A stretch of 64,000 nt of DNA, from positions 62,001-126,000 of the forward strand of contig CACZBF010000001.1 of assembly GCA_902779355.1 (NCBI GenBank). Direction: 5' to 3'. A program made the translations under genes and the position numbers. The stretch comes from an uncultured Lachnospiraceae bacterium. Its GTDB lineage: Bacteria > Bacillota > Clostridia > Lachnospirales > Lachnospiraceae. The notes beneath the pieces are model-generated. The model had not been told where the DNA came from. It ran no database searches and saw only the letters and a list, made by a program, of their open reading frames with translations. Every line of letters starts with the position of its first letter. The stretch's first letter is position 1. This document shows, one piece after another, positions 33,738 to 41,637 of the stretch.

Positions 33738-34679
33738 CTATCTGGCGCACTTGTACTGCAGGTCCTCCCAGCGGCGGTCTACTTCCTGCTGGAACTGCAC
33801 GATCAGATCCTCGTTCCCTTTTTTGAAGAGGTGCTTAAACCGCCCCTGCATCCGCAGGAACTCTTCGATCGGGAGTTTTTGTTTCGGCTCGTAATTTAAG
33901 GTCCATTTGCCTTCCGCATATTCAAAGAGCGGCCAATAGCAGGTTTCCACAGCTAACCGGCAAACCTCCATAATATCCGACATCTCATAACGCCAGCCTC
34001 TCGGACAGGGTGTCATAATATTCAGAAAGGATGCCCCCTCCGTATAGATCGCCCGCTCAGACTTCCGATGGATGTCCTGAAAATCACGGGTAAAAGTGGT
34101 CTGCGCGACATACGGCACGTCATGTTCCGCAATGATCGATGCCAGATCCTTCCTGTTCTGCATCTTCCCGTTTGACTGCGAGCCAACCGGTGTTGTCGTG
34201 GTGTCCGCAAACATCGGTGTCGCGGAGGACCGCTGGATCCCGGTATTCATGTAAGCCCCGTTGTCATAGCAGACATAAACGAGGTCATGTCCGCGCTCCA
34301 TCGCACCGGACAGCGACTGGAAACCGATGTCATAAGTCCCGCCGTCTCCGCCGAAGGTGATGAACTTGAACTGCTCGTTCTCCGGAAGGCGTCCTCTTTT
34401 CTTCAGCGCGCGATAAGCCGTCTCGACGCCCGAGAGTGTGGCTCCCGCATTTTCAAACGCGTTATGTATGTAGCTGTCCTCCCACGCCGTATAAGGATAC
34501 ATAAAGGAAGAAACCTCCAGACATCCCGTTGCATTACCGATGACCGCCCGGTCTCCTTCATGCAGTCCGCGCAATACCGCACGCACGGCGATCGTCGCAC
34601 CGCAGCCGGCGCACATCCGGTGTCCGCTTGACAGACGTTCCGGTTTTTGAAGCATTGTTTTTAAAACATAATCTCCCAC
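33738..34679 (-). CDS. porB: 2-oxoacid:ferredoxin oxidoreductase, beta subunit
   Basis: 313 residues. TPP-binding subunit: MCAGCGATIAVRAVLRG and GDRAVIGNATGCLEVSS (cluster and TPP region), TFGGDGGTYDIGFQSLSG (TPP motif GDGG), YDNGAYMNTGIQRS. With PorA, PorC and PorD it converts pyruvate or another 2-oxoacid to acyl-CoA and reduced ferredoxin. GTG start at 34679 supported by GGAGAATTAACA. Last structural gene of the por run, 14 bp after porA. Pyruvate is the likeliest substrate, but branched-chain 2-oxoacids cannot be ruled out. Confidence 0.9.
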   Translation of the reverse strand: MGDYVLKTMLQKPERLSSGHRMCAGCGATIAVRAVLRGLHEGDRAVIGNATGCLEVSSFMYPYTAWEDSYIHNAFENAGATLSGVETAYRALKKRGRLPENEQFKFITFGGDGGTYDIGFQSLSGAMERGHDLVYVCYDNGAYMNTGIQRSSATPMFADTTTTPVGSQSNGKMQNRKDLASIIAEHDVPYVAQTTFTRDFQDIHRKSERAIYTEGASFLNIMTPCPRGWRYEMSDIMEVCRLAVETCYWPLFEYAEGKWTLNYEPKQKLPIEEFLRMQGRFKHLFKKGNEDLIVQFQQEVDRRWEDLQYKCAR

Positions 34680-34693
34680 TGTTAATTCTCCAT

Positions 34694-35893
34694 TTAATTT
34701 TTATTTTCTCTCAATCCGATATACTGATGTTGTACGGCCGCTTTCTCTCCTGCACAGACCGCGCGCATCTCTTCGTAGATATCCTTGACATGCTGCACGG
34801 TAAAATCCCGTCCTGCGAGTCCGTAGATATAATTGACCGCCTCGATCTGTACTTTATTTCTGTATAGTCCCGCTGTGACTTCGCTGCCGAGCGGTCCGCT
34901 GCAGCCGTTGTAGCTTTCGCAGCGATCGAGGATCGCGACGCCCTTTGCACGCCGCAGTGCTTCTGCGATCTCCTTCTCCGGAAACGGCCGAAACACGCGG
35001 AGTTTCAAGACACCGACCCGTTTTCCTTTTTCCCGGAGCTCGTCCACGGCCTGCTTTGCGGTACCCGCAGCGCTCCCCATCAACAGGAAGATGATCTCCG
35101 CATCTTTCGTGCGATATTGCTCGAATAATCCGTACTTCCGGCCGGAAAGTGCCTGAAAGCGGGCTGCCGTCTCCAGGATCACGTCTTTGGCAGACTCCAT
35201 CGCATCTTCCTGGTTCTTCTTCGCCTCCATCGCATAAGCGGAGATCGAATACGGGCCGACAGAAACCGGTTTTCCCGGATTCAAAAGGTATTCCTCCGGC
35301 TGATAGGTACCGACAAAGTCCTTTACTGCGTCATCCGGCAGAAGATCAATGTTTTCCACCGCATGGCTCGTAATGAAACCGTCCTGGCAGATCATAACCG
35401 GCAGATGCACGCGCGGGTCTTCTGCGATCGGATACGCCTGAATATAGTTGTCATAGGCCTCCTGGTTGTTTTCCGCGTAAATCTGGATCCATCCCGTATC
35501 ACGCGCACCCATCCCGTCGGAATGGTCGCAGTTGATGTTGATCGGGCCGGACAGCGTCCGATTGACAAGCGTCAGCACGATCGGCAGACGGTTACTTGCC
35601 GCAAGCAGGAGCTCTTCCCACATCAGCGCAAGCCCTGCCGAACTCGTTGCTGTCATGGTCCTTGCACCCGCTGCTTCTGCGCCGATCGCCGCGGACATCG
35701 CGGAATGCTCGCTTTCCACCGGGATAAACTCGGTATCGATCTTTCCGTTGGAAATAAAGTTTGCCACCATCTGCGGAATCTCCGTAGACGGCGTGATCGG
35801 AAATGCAGGCATCACATCCGGATTCACCTGCCGGATCGCCTCTGACACGGCTTCATTGCCTGACATTCGTTCCTTGATCGGTTCTGCACTCAT
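34694..35893 (-). CDS. porA: 2-oxoacid:ferredoxin oxidoreductase, alpha subunit
   Basis: 399 residues. Pyrimidine-binding domain: NPDVMPAFPITPSTEIPQMV, VESEHSAMSAAIGAEAAGA, ATSSAGLALMWEELLLAA; then a transketolase C-terminal-like domain (KGVAILDRCESYNGCSGPLG). I chose 35893 because AAGGAGGGAATCACGGC precedes it; it overlaps the porD stop by ATGA. The longer frame upstream reads through porD sequence. Works in the cytosol as the core of the four-subunit enzyme. Confidence 0.92.
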   Translation of the reverse strand: MSAEPIKERMSGNEAVSEAIRQVNPDVMPAFPITPSTEIPQMVANFISNGKIDTEFIPVESEHSAMSAAIGAEAAGARTMTATSSAGLALMWEELLLAASNRLPIVLTLVNRTLSGPININCDHSDGMGARDTGWIQIYAENNQEAYDNYIQAYPIAEDPRVHLPVMICQDGFITSHAVENIDLLPDDAVKDFVGTYQPEEYLLNPGKPVSVGPYSISAYAMEAKKNQEDAMESAKDVILETAARFQALSGRKYGLFEQYRTKDAEIIFLLMGSAAGTAKQAVDELREKGKRVGVLKLRVFRPFPEKEIAEALRRAKGVAILDRCESYNGCSGPLGSEVTAGLYRNKVQIEAVNYIYGLAGRDFTVQHVKDIYEEMRAVCAGEKAAVQHQYIGLRENKN

Positions 35894-36198
35894 GCCGTGA
35901 TTCCCTCCTTCATTGTAATTGCACCGAAGGGACATACTTTGGCACAAATGCCGCATCCCTTGCAATGGACGTAATCAAACTGCCCCCGTTCTCCGTTCGC
36001 CACAGGAATACTGCCATCGGGGCAGACAGGAACGCAAAGCAGGCACTGTTTGCATTTCCCGCTTTCAAAAACCGGCGTGTTTGTCCGCCATTCTCCCGTA
36101 CGGAACTGTTTTGACGTCCCGCCGGCAAAGATCATAAGGCCTTCCGTCAGGTCCTCATGAGGTGTCTGTTCATTGATCTTACTGACATCTGTTCGCAT
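35890..36198 (-). CDS. porD: 2-oxoacid:ferredoxin oxidoreductase, delta (ferredoxin) subunit
   Basis: 102 residues with two complete [4Fe-4S] motifs: CKQCLLCVPVCPDG and CKGCGICAKVCPFGA. It passes electrons from the TPP site to free ferredoxin. The N-terminal 50 residues contain FAGGTSKQFRTGEWRTNTPV, typical for PorD. It is 84 bp after porC, and the gap holds a hairpin with a T-rich tail (36230-36254) that could reduce expression of the downstream genes. Confidence 0.92.
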   Translation of the reverse strand: MRTDVSKINEQTPHEDLTEGLMIFAGGTSKQFRTGEWRTNTPVFESGKCKQCLLCVPVCPDGSIPVANGERGQFDYVHCKGCGICAKVCPFGAITMKEGITA

Positions 36199-36222
36199 TT
36201 TGAAACCTCTGCTTTCCTTAAA

Positions 36223-36254
36223 CAGAAAGAAAATCCCTAAGGATCCGGGATTTT
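36223..36254 (-). terminator. Hairpin between porC and porD, possible attenuator
   Basis: Minus strand: AAAATCCC/GGGATTTT (36247-36254 and 36230-36237) followed by CTTTCTGTTT. Position inside the por operon suggests partial termination. Confidence 0.5.
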
Positions 36255-36281
36255 CCTGCTCTGTCTGTTTTTGTTTTCTGA

Positions 36282-36881
36282 TTATGCTGAGAGTGACATC
36301 TCTCTGCTGTAAGCGACCGCTTCATAAGCAGCGCAGAGCGCTTTCTTATTACCTTCGATCACTTCCGGCTTCTTCGCAAATTTGTGTTGGAAGGACTTCT
36401 CCATCTCGCTGAAAAAGTCTTCACGGTCCATCACACCTGTTACCGCTGCTACTGCCCCAAGCATCGGGATATTCGGGAAGTTCTTGCCGAGCATTTCTTC
36501 GGAGATCGCTCTGGCATCGATCGTTACAACCTCACCTTTATACCCGTGCAGGTGTTTCATGACTTCGTTTTTGGATTTTGCGGTGTTGATGATCAATGCG
36601 CCTTCTCTTTTCAGTCCTGCGGTCACATCCACAGAATAAAGAAGGGTCTCATCCACTACCACGACATAATCCGGTTCGTAGATATTGGAATGGACACGGA
36701 TCTTGTCCTTGCTGATCCGGTTATAGGCCGTGATCGGTGCGCCCATGCGCTCCGGGCCGTATTCCGGAAAACCCTGTACCTGCTGTCCGGTCTGAAATGC
36801 AGCGTCTGCGAGCAGCAATGCTGCTGTTTTCGCGCCCTGACCGCCTCTGCCGTGCCATCTGATCTCAATCGTGTTCTTCAT
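36282..36881 (-). CDS. porC: 2-oxoacid:ferredoxin oxidoreductase, gamma subunit
   Basis: 199 residues: EIRWHGRGGQGAKTAALLLA at the N-terminus, YGPERMGAPITAYNRIS, and a C-terminal helix. This subunit completes the CoA-binding part of the enzyme. I chose ATG 36881 (MKNTIEIRWHG), which matches the family start; GGAGA lies 13 bp upstream, a little far. A GTG 13 codons earlier has no ribosome site. First gene of the porC-D-A-B run, with a strong promoter upstream. Confidence 0.9.
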   Translation of the reverse strand: MKNTIEIRWHGRGGQGAKTAALLLADAAFQTGQQVQGFPEYGPERMGAPITAYNRISKDKIRVHSNIYEPDYVVVVDETLLYSVDVTAGLKREGALIINTAKSKNEVMKHLHGYKGEVVTIDARAISEEMLGKNFPNIPMLGAVAAVTGVMDREDFFSEMEKSFQHKFAKKPEVIEGNKKALCAAYEAVAYSREMSLSA

Positions 36882-36925
36882 TGACTTTTTTTCATCTCCG
36901 TCTTTCTTTTTTTTAAACACGATTC

Positions 36926-36953
36926 ATTATAATCTGATGACGGCATTAGTCAA
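36926..36953 (-). promoter_or_regulatory. Promoter of the por operon
   Basis: Minus strand TTGACT (36948-36953), 16 bp, TATAAT (36926-36931), 45 bp before the porC start. Confidence 0.7.
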
Positions 36954-37007
36954 TAAAAAATATAAACTTTTATTCACACCAAAGATGAAATATTTTCATC
37001 TATTGTT

Positions 37008-37517
37008 TCAGTACTCGATCCCTTTCTTTGCCGGGACGCCCTGGTCAAAGTGGTGGCGGATCTTTTTGCATTCCGTGATACAGGATGCTTCTGCCAGGAC
37101 TTCCTCCCATGGATCCCTGCCAGTGATGATGAGTTCGGTTTTTTGTTTATGCTCCAGAAAGCTCTGCACCAGATCCTCATCGATCAGATGATACTTCACC
37201 GGATAAGTCAATTCATCCAGGATCATCATTGTATGTTCGTCATCTTCGATCTCAGAAAGTTTTTTCAGGATTGCATTGTGCTCCTTTGTGATCGCTTCCT
37301 TCTCCTGCTCGCTCATTTCTTTATAGAAAGGATATTCCCTGCTCAAACGCAAAACTGTGGTTCTGAACAGATCCTTTAATATGGAAATCTCTCCGGACTC
37401 ATTTCCTTTCATAAACTGGCAGAAGTAGACGCGCATCCCCTGTCCTGCTGCCCTGACCGCCGCCCCGACAGCTGCACTTGTTTTTCCTTTTCCGTCTCCG
37501 CAATAAATCTGTATCAT
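37008..37517 (-). CDS. Cob(I)alamin adenosyltransferase, CobA/CobO type
   Basis: 169 residues. P-loop GDGKGKTSAAVGAAVRAAGQ at the N-terminus, YFCQFMKG, MMILDELTYPVKY (Walker B-like) and LIITGRDP. It transfers the adenosyl group to the corrinoid to make coenzyme B12 forms. Family length about 170-200, so complete. AGGAAAAAAGT precedes the start. It stands alone before the AT-rich region; with the CbiG-like gene it is the only B12 gene seen. Confidence 0.88.
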   Translation of the reverse strand: MIQIYCGDGKGKTSAAVGAAVRAAGQGMRVYFCQFMKGNESGEISILKDLFRTTVLRLSREYPFYKEMSEQEKEAITKEHNAILKKLSEIEDDEHTMMILDELTYPVKYHLIDEDLVQSFLEHKQKTELIITGRDPWEEVLAEASCITECKKIRHHFDQGVPAKKGIEY

Positions 37518-38798
37518 ACTTTTTTCCTATTTAGACTCCTTTTATTATTTATATTCCGTTAATCTTTACGAGAATCCGCAATTTTTCGCGTTTCTCGGCA
37601 CCAACAGGTTTTATCATGTTCCGTTTCATTTAATAAAATTTTGAAGCATAATAAGCCTCATATCGAACCATTTTCTGCTTTATTTCCTATTATACATATT
37701 ATGTCTATTATATTTTATATGTGTGAAATGCTCTATATATTATACATGCCTTTTATGTTTGATATTTCTTCCATGTTATCTATATTATATATGTGTGCTA
37801 TATGTTCTATGTTTCTCGTGTTTTATGTGTATGACATGCGCAATATGCGTACTCATGCACCGCAGTTATCCTTCCGAACTGAGGGATTGTCGCTGAAACT
37901 GCACGATATTGGCTGTCCTCCACGATAAAACTGCACGATATTTGCTGTCCTCCACGATGAAACTGCGTTTTTGCCTCTAAAAGCCCATACTTCAGCCGTT
38001 TTAAGCATCATATGTATGAGAAACGTCTGATCGAGTATTGCTTGGAAAACAGATGCTTATGACTCAAATCCCTCAAATCCCAGTTTCTCATGAAACATGT
38101 TTAATAGATACTTTTTATATTTCTTATATATATTATGTTTATTATTCTTTATATTACGTTTATTTCTGTTATATCTAATATGTTTTATATTTCATATATT
38201 CCGGATAATTATTATATAAAGATTATGAATCACCTCCTGTAGAATTGCAATACTCTTCTTATGCGTATTATGTTTCCTATGCTTTATGATGATCATACCC
38301 TAATTTCATATGATTTATATGTGCCGGATCTCATCTTTTGACTATCCTATCCTACATAGGCAACCTATTTTTATACATGTTATGTTTTTTATGCATATCC
38401 CTGTTTATCAACAATTTCTTATGATTACAATTTCGTAATCAAATATTTTGATCCAAAAATGCATATATTCATCTCTCCAAAAAACCTATCGCAGTCAGCT
38501 GCAGCTCGGTTGATTATGTATGTCTTGTATGTTTTGTATTTTATTCATGATTTACATATTTATCATTTTAAATATACCATACATAATAATTATATGTCAT
38601 ATATTATTTATATGAATTGTAAATGCCATAAGCAGTATTCAAATTATCTATCTCATATCATTCATATCCTCCATACAAATTACAATCCGTAAGCAAGTTT
38701 TATATATTTTATGTTTTTTATGTTTCATTTGACTTCTATGCGTTTCATGTATTATATATAATGTATGTCTTTTCACGAATAGAAGGAGTAGCAGCATC
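37518..38798. other. AT-rich non-coding region with TATGTTT iterations
   Basis: About 1.28 kb with no convincing gene; open frames here have no ribosome sites and low-complexity Tyr/Ile/Met composition. TATGTTT recurs at least seven times, for example near 37758, 37808, 38137, 38268, 38379, 38710 and 38719, sometimes as TTATGTTTTTTATG with a ~10-bp period. Two nested inverted repeats (AAGCATC/GATGCTT and ATGAGAAAC/GTTTCTCAT) lie within 38003-38091. Its position directly upstream of parA makes it a candidate centromere (parS-like) or operator region. TTGACT near 38730 and TATATA about 18 bp later could be the parA promoter. Confidence 0.5.
37896..37967. repeat. 32-bp tandem repeat, 2.25 copies
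   Basis: Two 32-bp units (37896-37927 and 37928-37959) differ at two positions, followed by an 8-bp start of a third unit. Each contains CTGCACGATATT and TGTCCTCCACGAT. GC-richer than the surrounding AT-rich region. Confidence 0.8.
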
Positions 38799-39560
38799 AT
38801 GAAGACCATCATGATATCCAATCAAAAGGGTGGTGTCGGAAAAACCACCACGACGCTTGAGATCTGCAGCATTCTCGGCAAAAAATACAAAGTCCTCGGC
38901 ATTGATATGGATGCACAGCGTAACTTTTCCATGTATGCGGACGCTGAACTGAATAAGGTTCCGACCGTCAATGAAGTCCTGAACGCTGATATCCTCTTAA
39001 AAGATGCGATCCAGCATCTGCCGAAGTTTGATATTTTAATTTCCAGTAAAAAGCTTGTTGACGCACCGAAGGTCTTTGGAGAGCCGGACGATATCTTTCT
39101 TCTGAAGGATGTCCTGGAAGATGCAACGGACTATGATTTCGTCATTCTGGATAATGCGCCGGCACGGAGTCCTCTGCTTTATATGAGTTATATTGCGAGT
39201 GATTACATTATTCCCGTTGCGGAATGTGATGACGGCGCGATAGAGGGTCTAAACGAGATCCAGCTTGATATCGCACGGTTTAAAAAACGTCATCAGACCG
39301 ATGTCAAAGTCCTCGGGATCCTGCTTACGAAATATGAAAAGACCAGCATGCACCAGATGGCTTACGAAACGCTTGAAGAGATCGGAGAAAAGCTTGGCGG
39401 AGCGCCCTTTAAAACGAAGATCCGTAAATCCATCGTGGTCAGCGAGTCAAAAACGGCAAGACAATCCATCAGCGAATACCAGCCGCAAAATACGGCGGCC
39501 AAGGATTACACGAAGCTTTGCAAGGAAATCATTGAACGGATAGAAAACGATACGGAGTAG
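38799..39560 (+). CDS. parA: ParA/Soj-type partition ATPase
   Basis: 253 residues. Deviant Walker A KGGVGKTTTTLEI with the signature Lys, DMDAQRNFSMYA (Walker A' region), FVILDNAPARSPLLYMSYIA as Walker B. No N-terminal DNA-binding domain, so it is of the short type Ib/Soj class, which moves DNA by ATP-driven nucleoid binding together with a small centromere-binding protein. GAAGGAG stands 14 bp before the ATG. The next gene, 4 bp away, encodes the likely partner. No Spo0J/ParB or chromosomal gidB context, which favours a plasmid-derived module. Confidence 0.88.
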   Translation: MKTIMISNQKGGVGKTTTTLEICSILGKKYKVLGIDMDAQRNFSMYADAELNKVPTVNEVLNADILLKDAIQHLPKFDILISSKKLVDAPKVFGEPDDIFLLKDVLEDATDYDFVILDNAPARSPLLYMSYIASDYIIPVAECDDGAIEGLNEIQLDIARFKKRHQTDVKVLGILLTKYEKTSMHQMAYETLEEIGEKLGGAPFKTKIRKSIVVSESKTARQSISEYQPQNTAAKDYTKLCKEIIERIENDTE

Positions 39561-39564
39561 AACG

Positions 39565-40299
39565 ATGAGTACAAAACGCGACAGATTAAAAAGGATGCGG
39601 GATGAGCACAAGACCGTTGTGAACGAAGAGACACCCGCTGAAGAATACGTAGAAGCGGCGGCAAATTATCATGAGGAAACTGCAACCAGCGCCGCGCCTA
39701 AGCGGGAAAAGGCTGCGAAAACAGCAGAGTCGCGCGAAGAGCCGGCGCAGACATCTCGACTTCGTCAGCAGGCGCCAGAACCCCAGCCCTCTGCTGCTAT
39801 GGTGAGCGCTCCCGTCCAGGAAGCCCCTGTGATGCAGGCACAGCCTATCGCACCTCCGGTGATGCAGCAAGCTGTCACCCCGATGGCACCTGCACAGAGA
39901 ACGAGCGCACCGCGCACTGCGGTACCCTATTCCGTTGCAAACGAACCCGGAAAGCGGATCTCTGTATCGCTCCGAACCGAGAACAAAAACTGGATGCACA
40001 GAACGGCGCTTCGCTGTGGGATGTCCATCCAGGATTACATGAACATCCTGATCGAAGAGGCCTGGAACCGCGAGCAGACAACACCTTATCTCTGGAATGA
40101 GGACGAGCCGATTCCGGAACGTATCCCGTCGAGCAAGACCATATTGGTTGCGATCAAGCTCTCCAACGTCAACATTGAACGAAGCCAGCGGATGCGTGCC
40201 GCACGCTGCATGACGATGACGTACTACATGAACTACCTGATCGAGGAAGAGATCAAGCGGGAGCAGCTCGAGGGCATGCGTAGGGCGATTTTTGATTAA
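39565..40299 (+). CDS. Putative centromere-binding protein with two RHH-like segments
   Basis: 244 residues. The first 130 are a disordered Pro/Gln/Ala/Glu-rich linker. The C-terminal part has two similar segments, RISVSLRTENKNWMHRTALR-CGMSIQDYMNILIEEA (near 135-170) and ILVAIKLSNVNIERSQRMRA-ARCMTMTYYMNYLIEEE (near 192-230), each a strand followed by two helices as in ribbon-helix-helix proteins. A duplicated fold in one chain would give a single-chain dimer. It is 4 bp after parA, the place of the ParB-like partner in type Ib systems. GAGTAG-like bases only weakly match a ribosome site, so coupling with parA is likely. Confidence 0.65.
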   Translation: MSTKRDRLKRMRDEHKTVVNEETPAEEYVEAAANYHEETATSAAPKREKAAKTAESREEPAQTSRLRQQAPEPQPSAAMVSAPVQEAPVMQAQPIAPPVMQQAVTPMAPAQRTSAPRTAVPYSVANEPGKRISVSLRTENKNWMHRTALRCGMSIQDYMNILIEEAWNREQTTPYLWNEDEPIPERIPSSKTILVAIKLSNVNIERSQRMRAARCMTMTYYMNYLIEEEIKREQLEGMRRAIFD

Positions 40300-40315
40300 T
40301 AATCGAGGAAGAAAC

Positions 40316-40469
40316 GGGATGACCGGTGGTCAAAAGTGCCATGCGATGAAATCGCATGTGCACTATGTATGAAAAAGGCGTTCTGACACGCCAGCGTGTC
40401 AAGACGCCTTTTCATACATAGGTCACAATGTCACTTCGTGACATGTGACTTTTGGCCACCGGCCATCCC
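40316..40469. repeat. 154-bp cloverleaf-forming palindrome
   Basis: Outer 22-base arms (40316-40337 and 40448-40469, beginning GGGATG and ending CATCCC) pair at 20 positions plus one G-T. Inside are three hairpins: ATGCGAT-gaa-ATCGCAT (40341-40357), a long central one (40363-40421; CTATGTATG/CATACATAG, GGCGT/ACGCC and TGACACG/CGTGTCA around CCAG), and ATGTCAC-ttc-GTGACAT near 40429-40445. It separates the convergent ends of the RHH gene and the recombinase-like gene. The central arm with its A and T runs would also act as a terminator in both directions. Confidence 0.85.
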
Positions 40470-40473
40470 TTAT

Positions 40474-41415
40474 TTACATTCTCCTCTTTGCGCCTCCCGC
40501 TACTTCCGAGAGCGGCTTCACGCGGATGTTCGTGTAGTCTACGGCTGCGACATACAGCTCCGGTACGATCTTGTCAAATCTTCGCATCCACTCCGGCGCG
40601 ATGCCGATATATTTCGCTACTTCAGCGTTCGATGCCCCACACACTAACATATACGCGGCCGAGCCGTTGCGGATATCGCTCAGCGTGTAATGCGGCTTTT
40701 CCTCTGCCGGCAGATATTTCAGATACAGCCTCTCCAGATCCCTGATCCGCAGGGGATTTCCCCGCTTGTTATGGAACAGATAGGCGGAATGCGACACCGT
40801 CATATCTCCGATGTATTCCTGGATCAGTGTCAGGATGTCCTCCGGGATCTTGATATAACGCTTCACGTTGCGATAACAATACTCGATCCCGACATTTCCG
40901 TTGCTGTCCTGGATAAAATCCTCGTATTTCAGCGTACAGATCTCTCCCGCCGACAATCCGCACCGGATCATGATGCTGAGGATCAGATACAACGTCGCAT
41001 TTTCCTCTGCCTTATGGAGGATCTCATTCAATTCATCGATATCCGGCACATTCCTGGCTGACAGATACTCATCTGTCTCCGGCAACGATACCCGCTGGAA
41101 GGGATTATGTGTATAGGTCTGCTGCAGCTCAAAGAGATAGGAATTCCGGAGGAGAAAATTGGAAACGGAATTCATACGCGCGAGCTTCACTTTGATCGTC
41201 TTGATCGACTGTTTTCCGTTCGCATGCAGCATCAGCAGATGGTTAAAGTAAGACTGCGCATCCGCTTCTGTCACAGAAAGAAAATCCTTTTTTAAGTATT
41301 CGGAAACATCCTTTAAAATCGCGAAGTAATCGGATTTTGACTTCTGTGTATTGAGCGATTTGGCGAACATCGGCCAGATCTCATTTTCAAATAAAGGTGA
41401 TAAATAATTTTCCAT
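40474..41415 (-). CDS. Tyrosine recombinase-like protein, probably inactive
   Basis: 313 residues with the XerC/D-like plan: SAM-like N-terminal DNA-binding domain (about 1-105) and a C-terminal catalytic-fold domain. By eye the usual residues are changed: the GLR motif reads CGLSAGEI (Arg to Ser), HxLR reads YTLSDIRN (His to Ser, Arg kept, second His to Asn), and LGH reads YIGIAPEW. A Tyr (ELYVAAVDYTN) remains near the expected place. I chose 41415 because AAGGGATTGGCG precedes it and a strong promoter covers the upstream start. It converges on the cloverleaf element. Confidence 0.75.
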   Translation of the reverse strand: MENYLSPLFENEIWPMFAKSLNTQKSKSDYFAILKDVSEYLKKDFLSVTEADAQSYFNHLLMLHANGKQSIKTIKVKLARMNSVSNFLLRNSYLFELQQTYTHNPFQRVSLPETDEYLSARNVPDIDELNEILHKAEENATLYLILSIMIRCGLSAGEICTLKYEDFIQDSNGNVGIEYCYRNVKRYIKIPEDILTLIQEYIGDMTVSHSAYLFHNKRGNPLRIRDLERLYLKYLPAEEKPHYTLSDIRNGSAAYMLVCGASNAEVAKYIGIAPEWMRRFDKIVPELYVAAVDYTNIRVKPLSEVAGGAKRRM

Positions 41416-41455
41416 CGCCAATCCCTTAGACTCCATACTCAATAGAACAGCCACA

Positions 41456-41484
41456 ATTATACCCGCATTTTTTCAAAAATTCAA
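41456..41484 (-). promoter_or_regulatory. Promoter of the recombinase-like gene
   Basis: Minus strand TTGAAT (41479-41484), 17 bp, TATAAT (41456-41461). Confidence 0.7.
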
Positions 41485-41637
41485 GTATTATTTGCACATT
41501 CCGCAAAAATCAAAAGTGGATATGCGATCCTCTTTGATCAATTTTTTAGTTATATGTCGTCAAAATCACCCCGGATTGCTTTTTCCACAGAACCGTGATA
41601 AAGTAAATAAGTTGAACATTTCAGAAAGGAGGCGGCT

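Noticed and set aside
37641-37928. Open frame of 95 codons in the AT-rich region
   Set aside because: No ribosome site, low-complexity Met/Tyr/Ile composition from the TATG repeats, and no resemblance to a protein family. The open frame at 38459-38692 was rejected for the same reasons.
37896-37967. CRISPR array
   Set aside because: The 32-bp units are directly adjacent with no spacers, and no cas genes are present in the window.
41455-41637. Magnesium riboswitch (M-box) before mgtE
   Set aside because: The 180-bp region is AT-rich and lacks the long conserved stems expected for an M-box.
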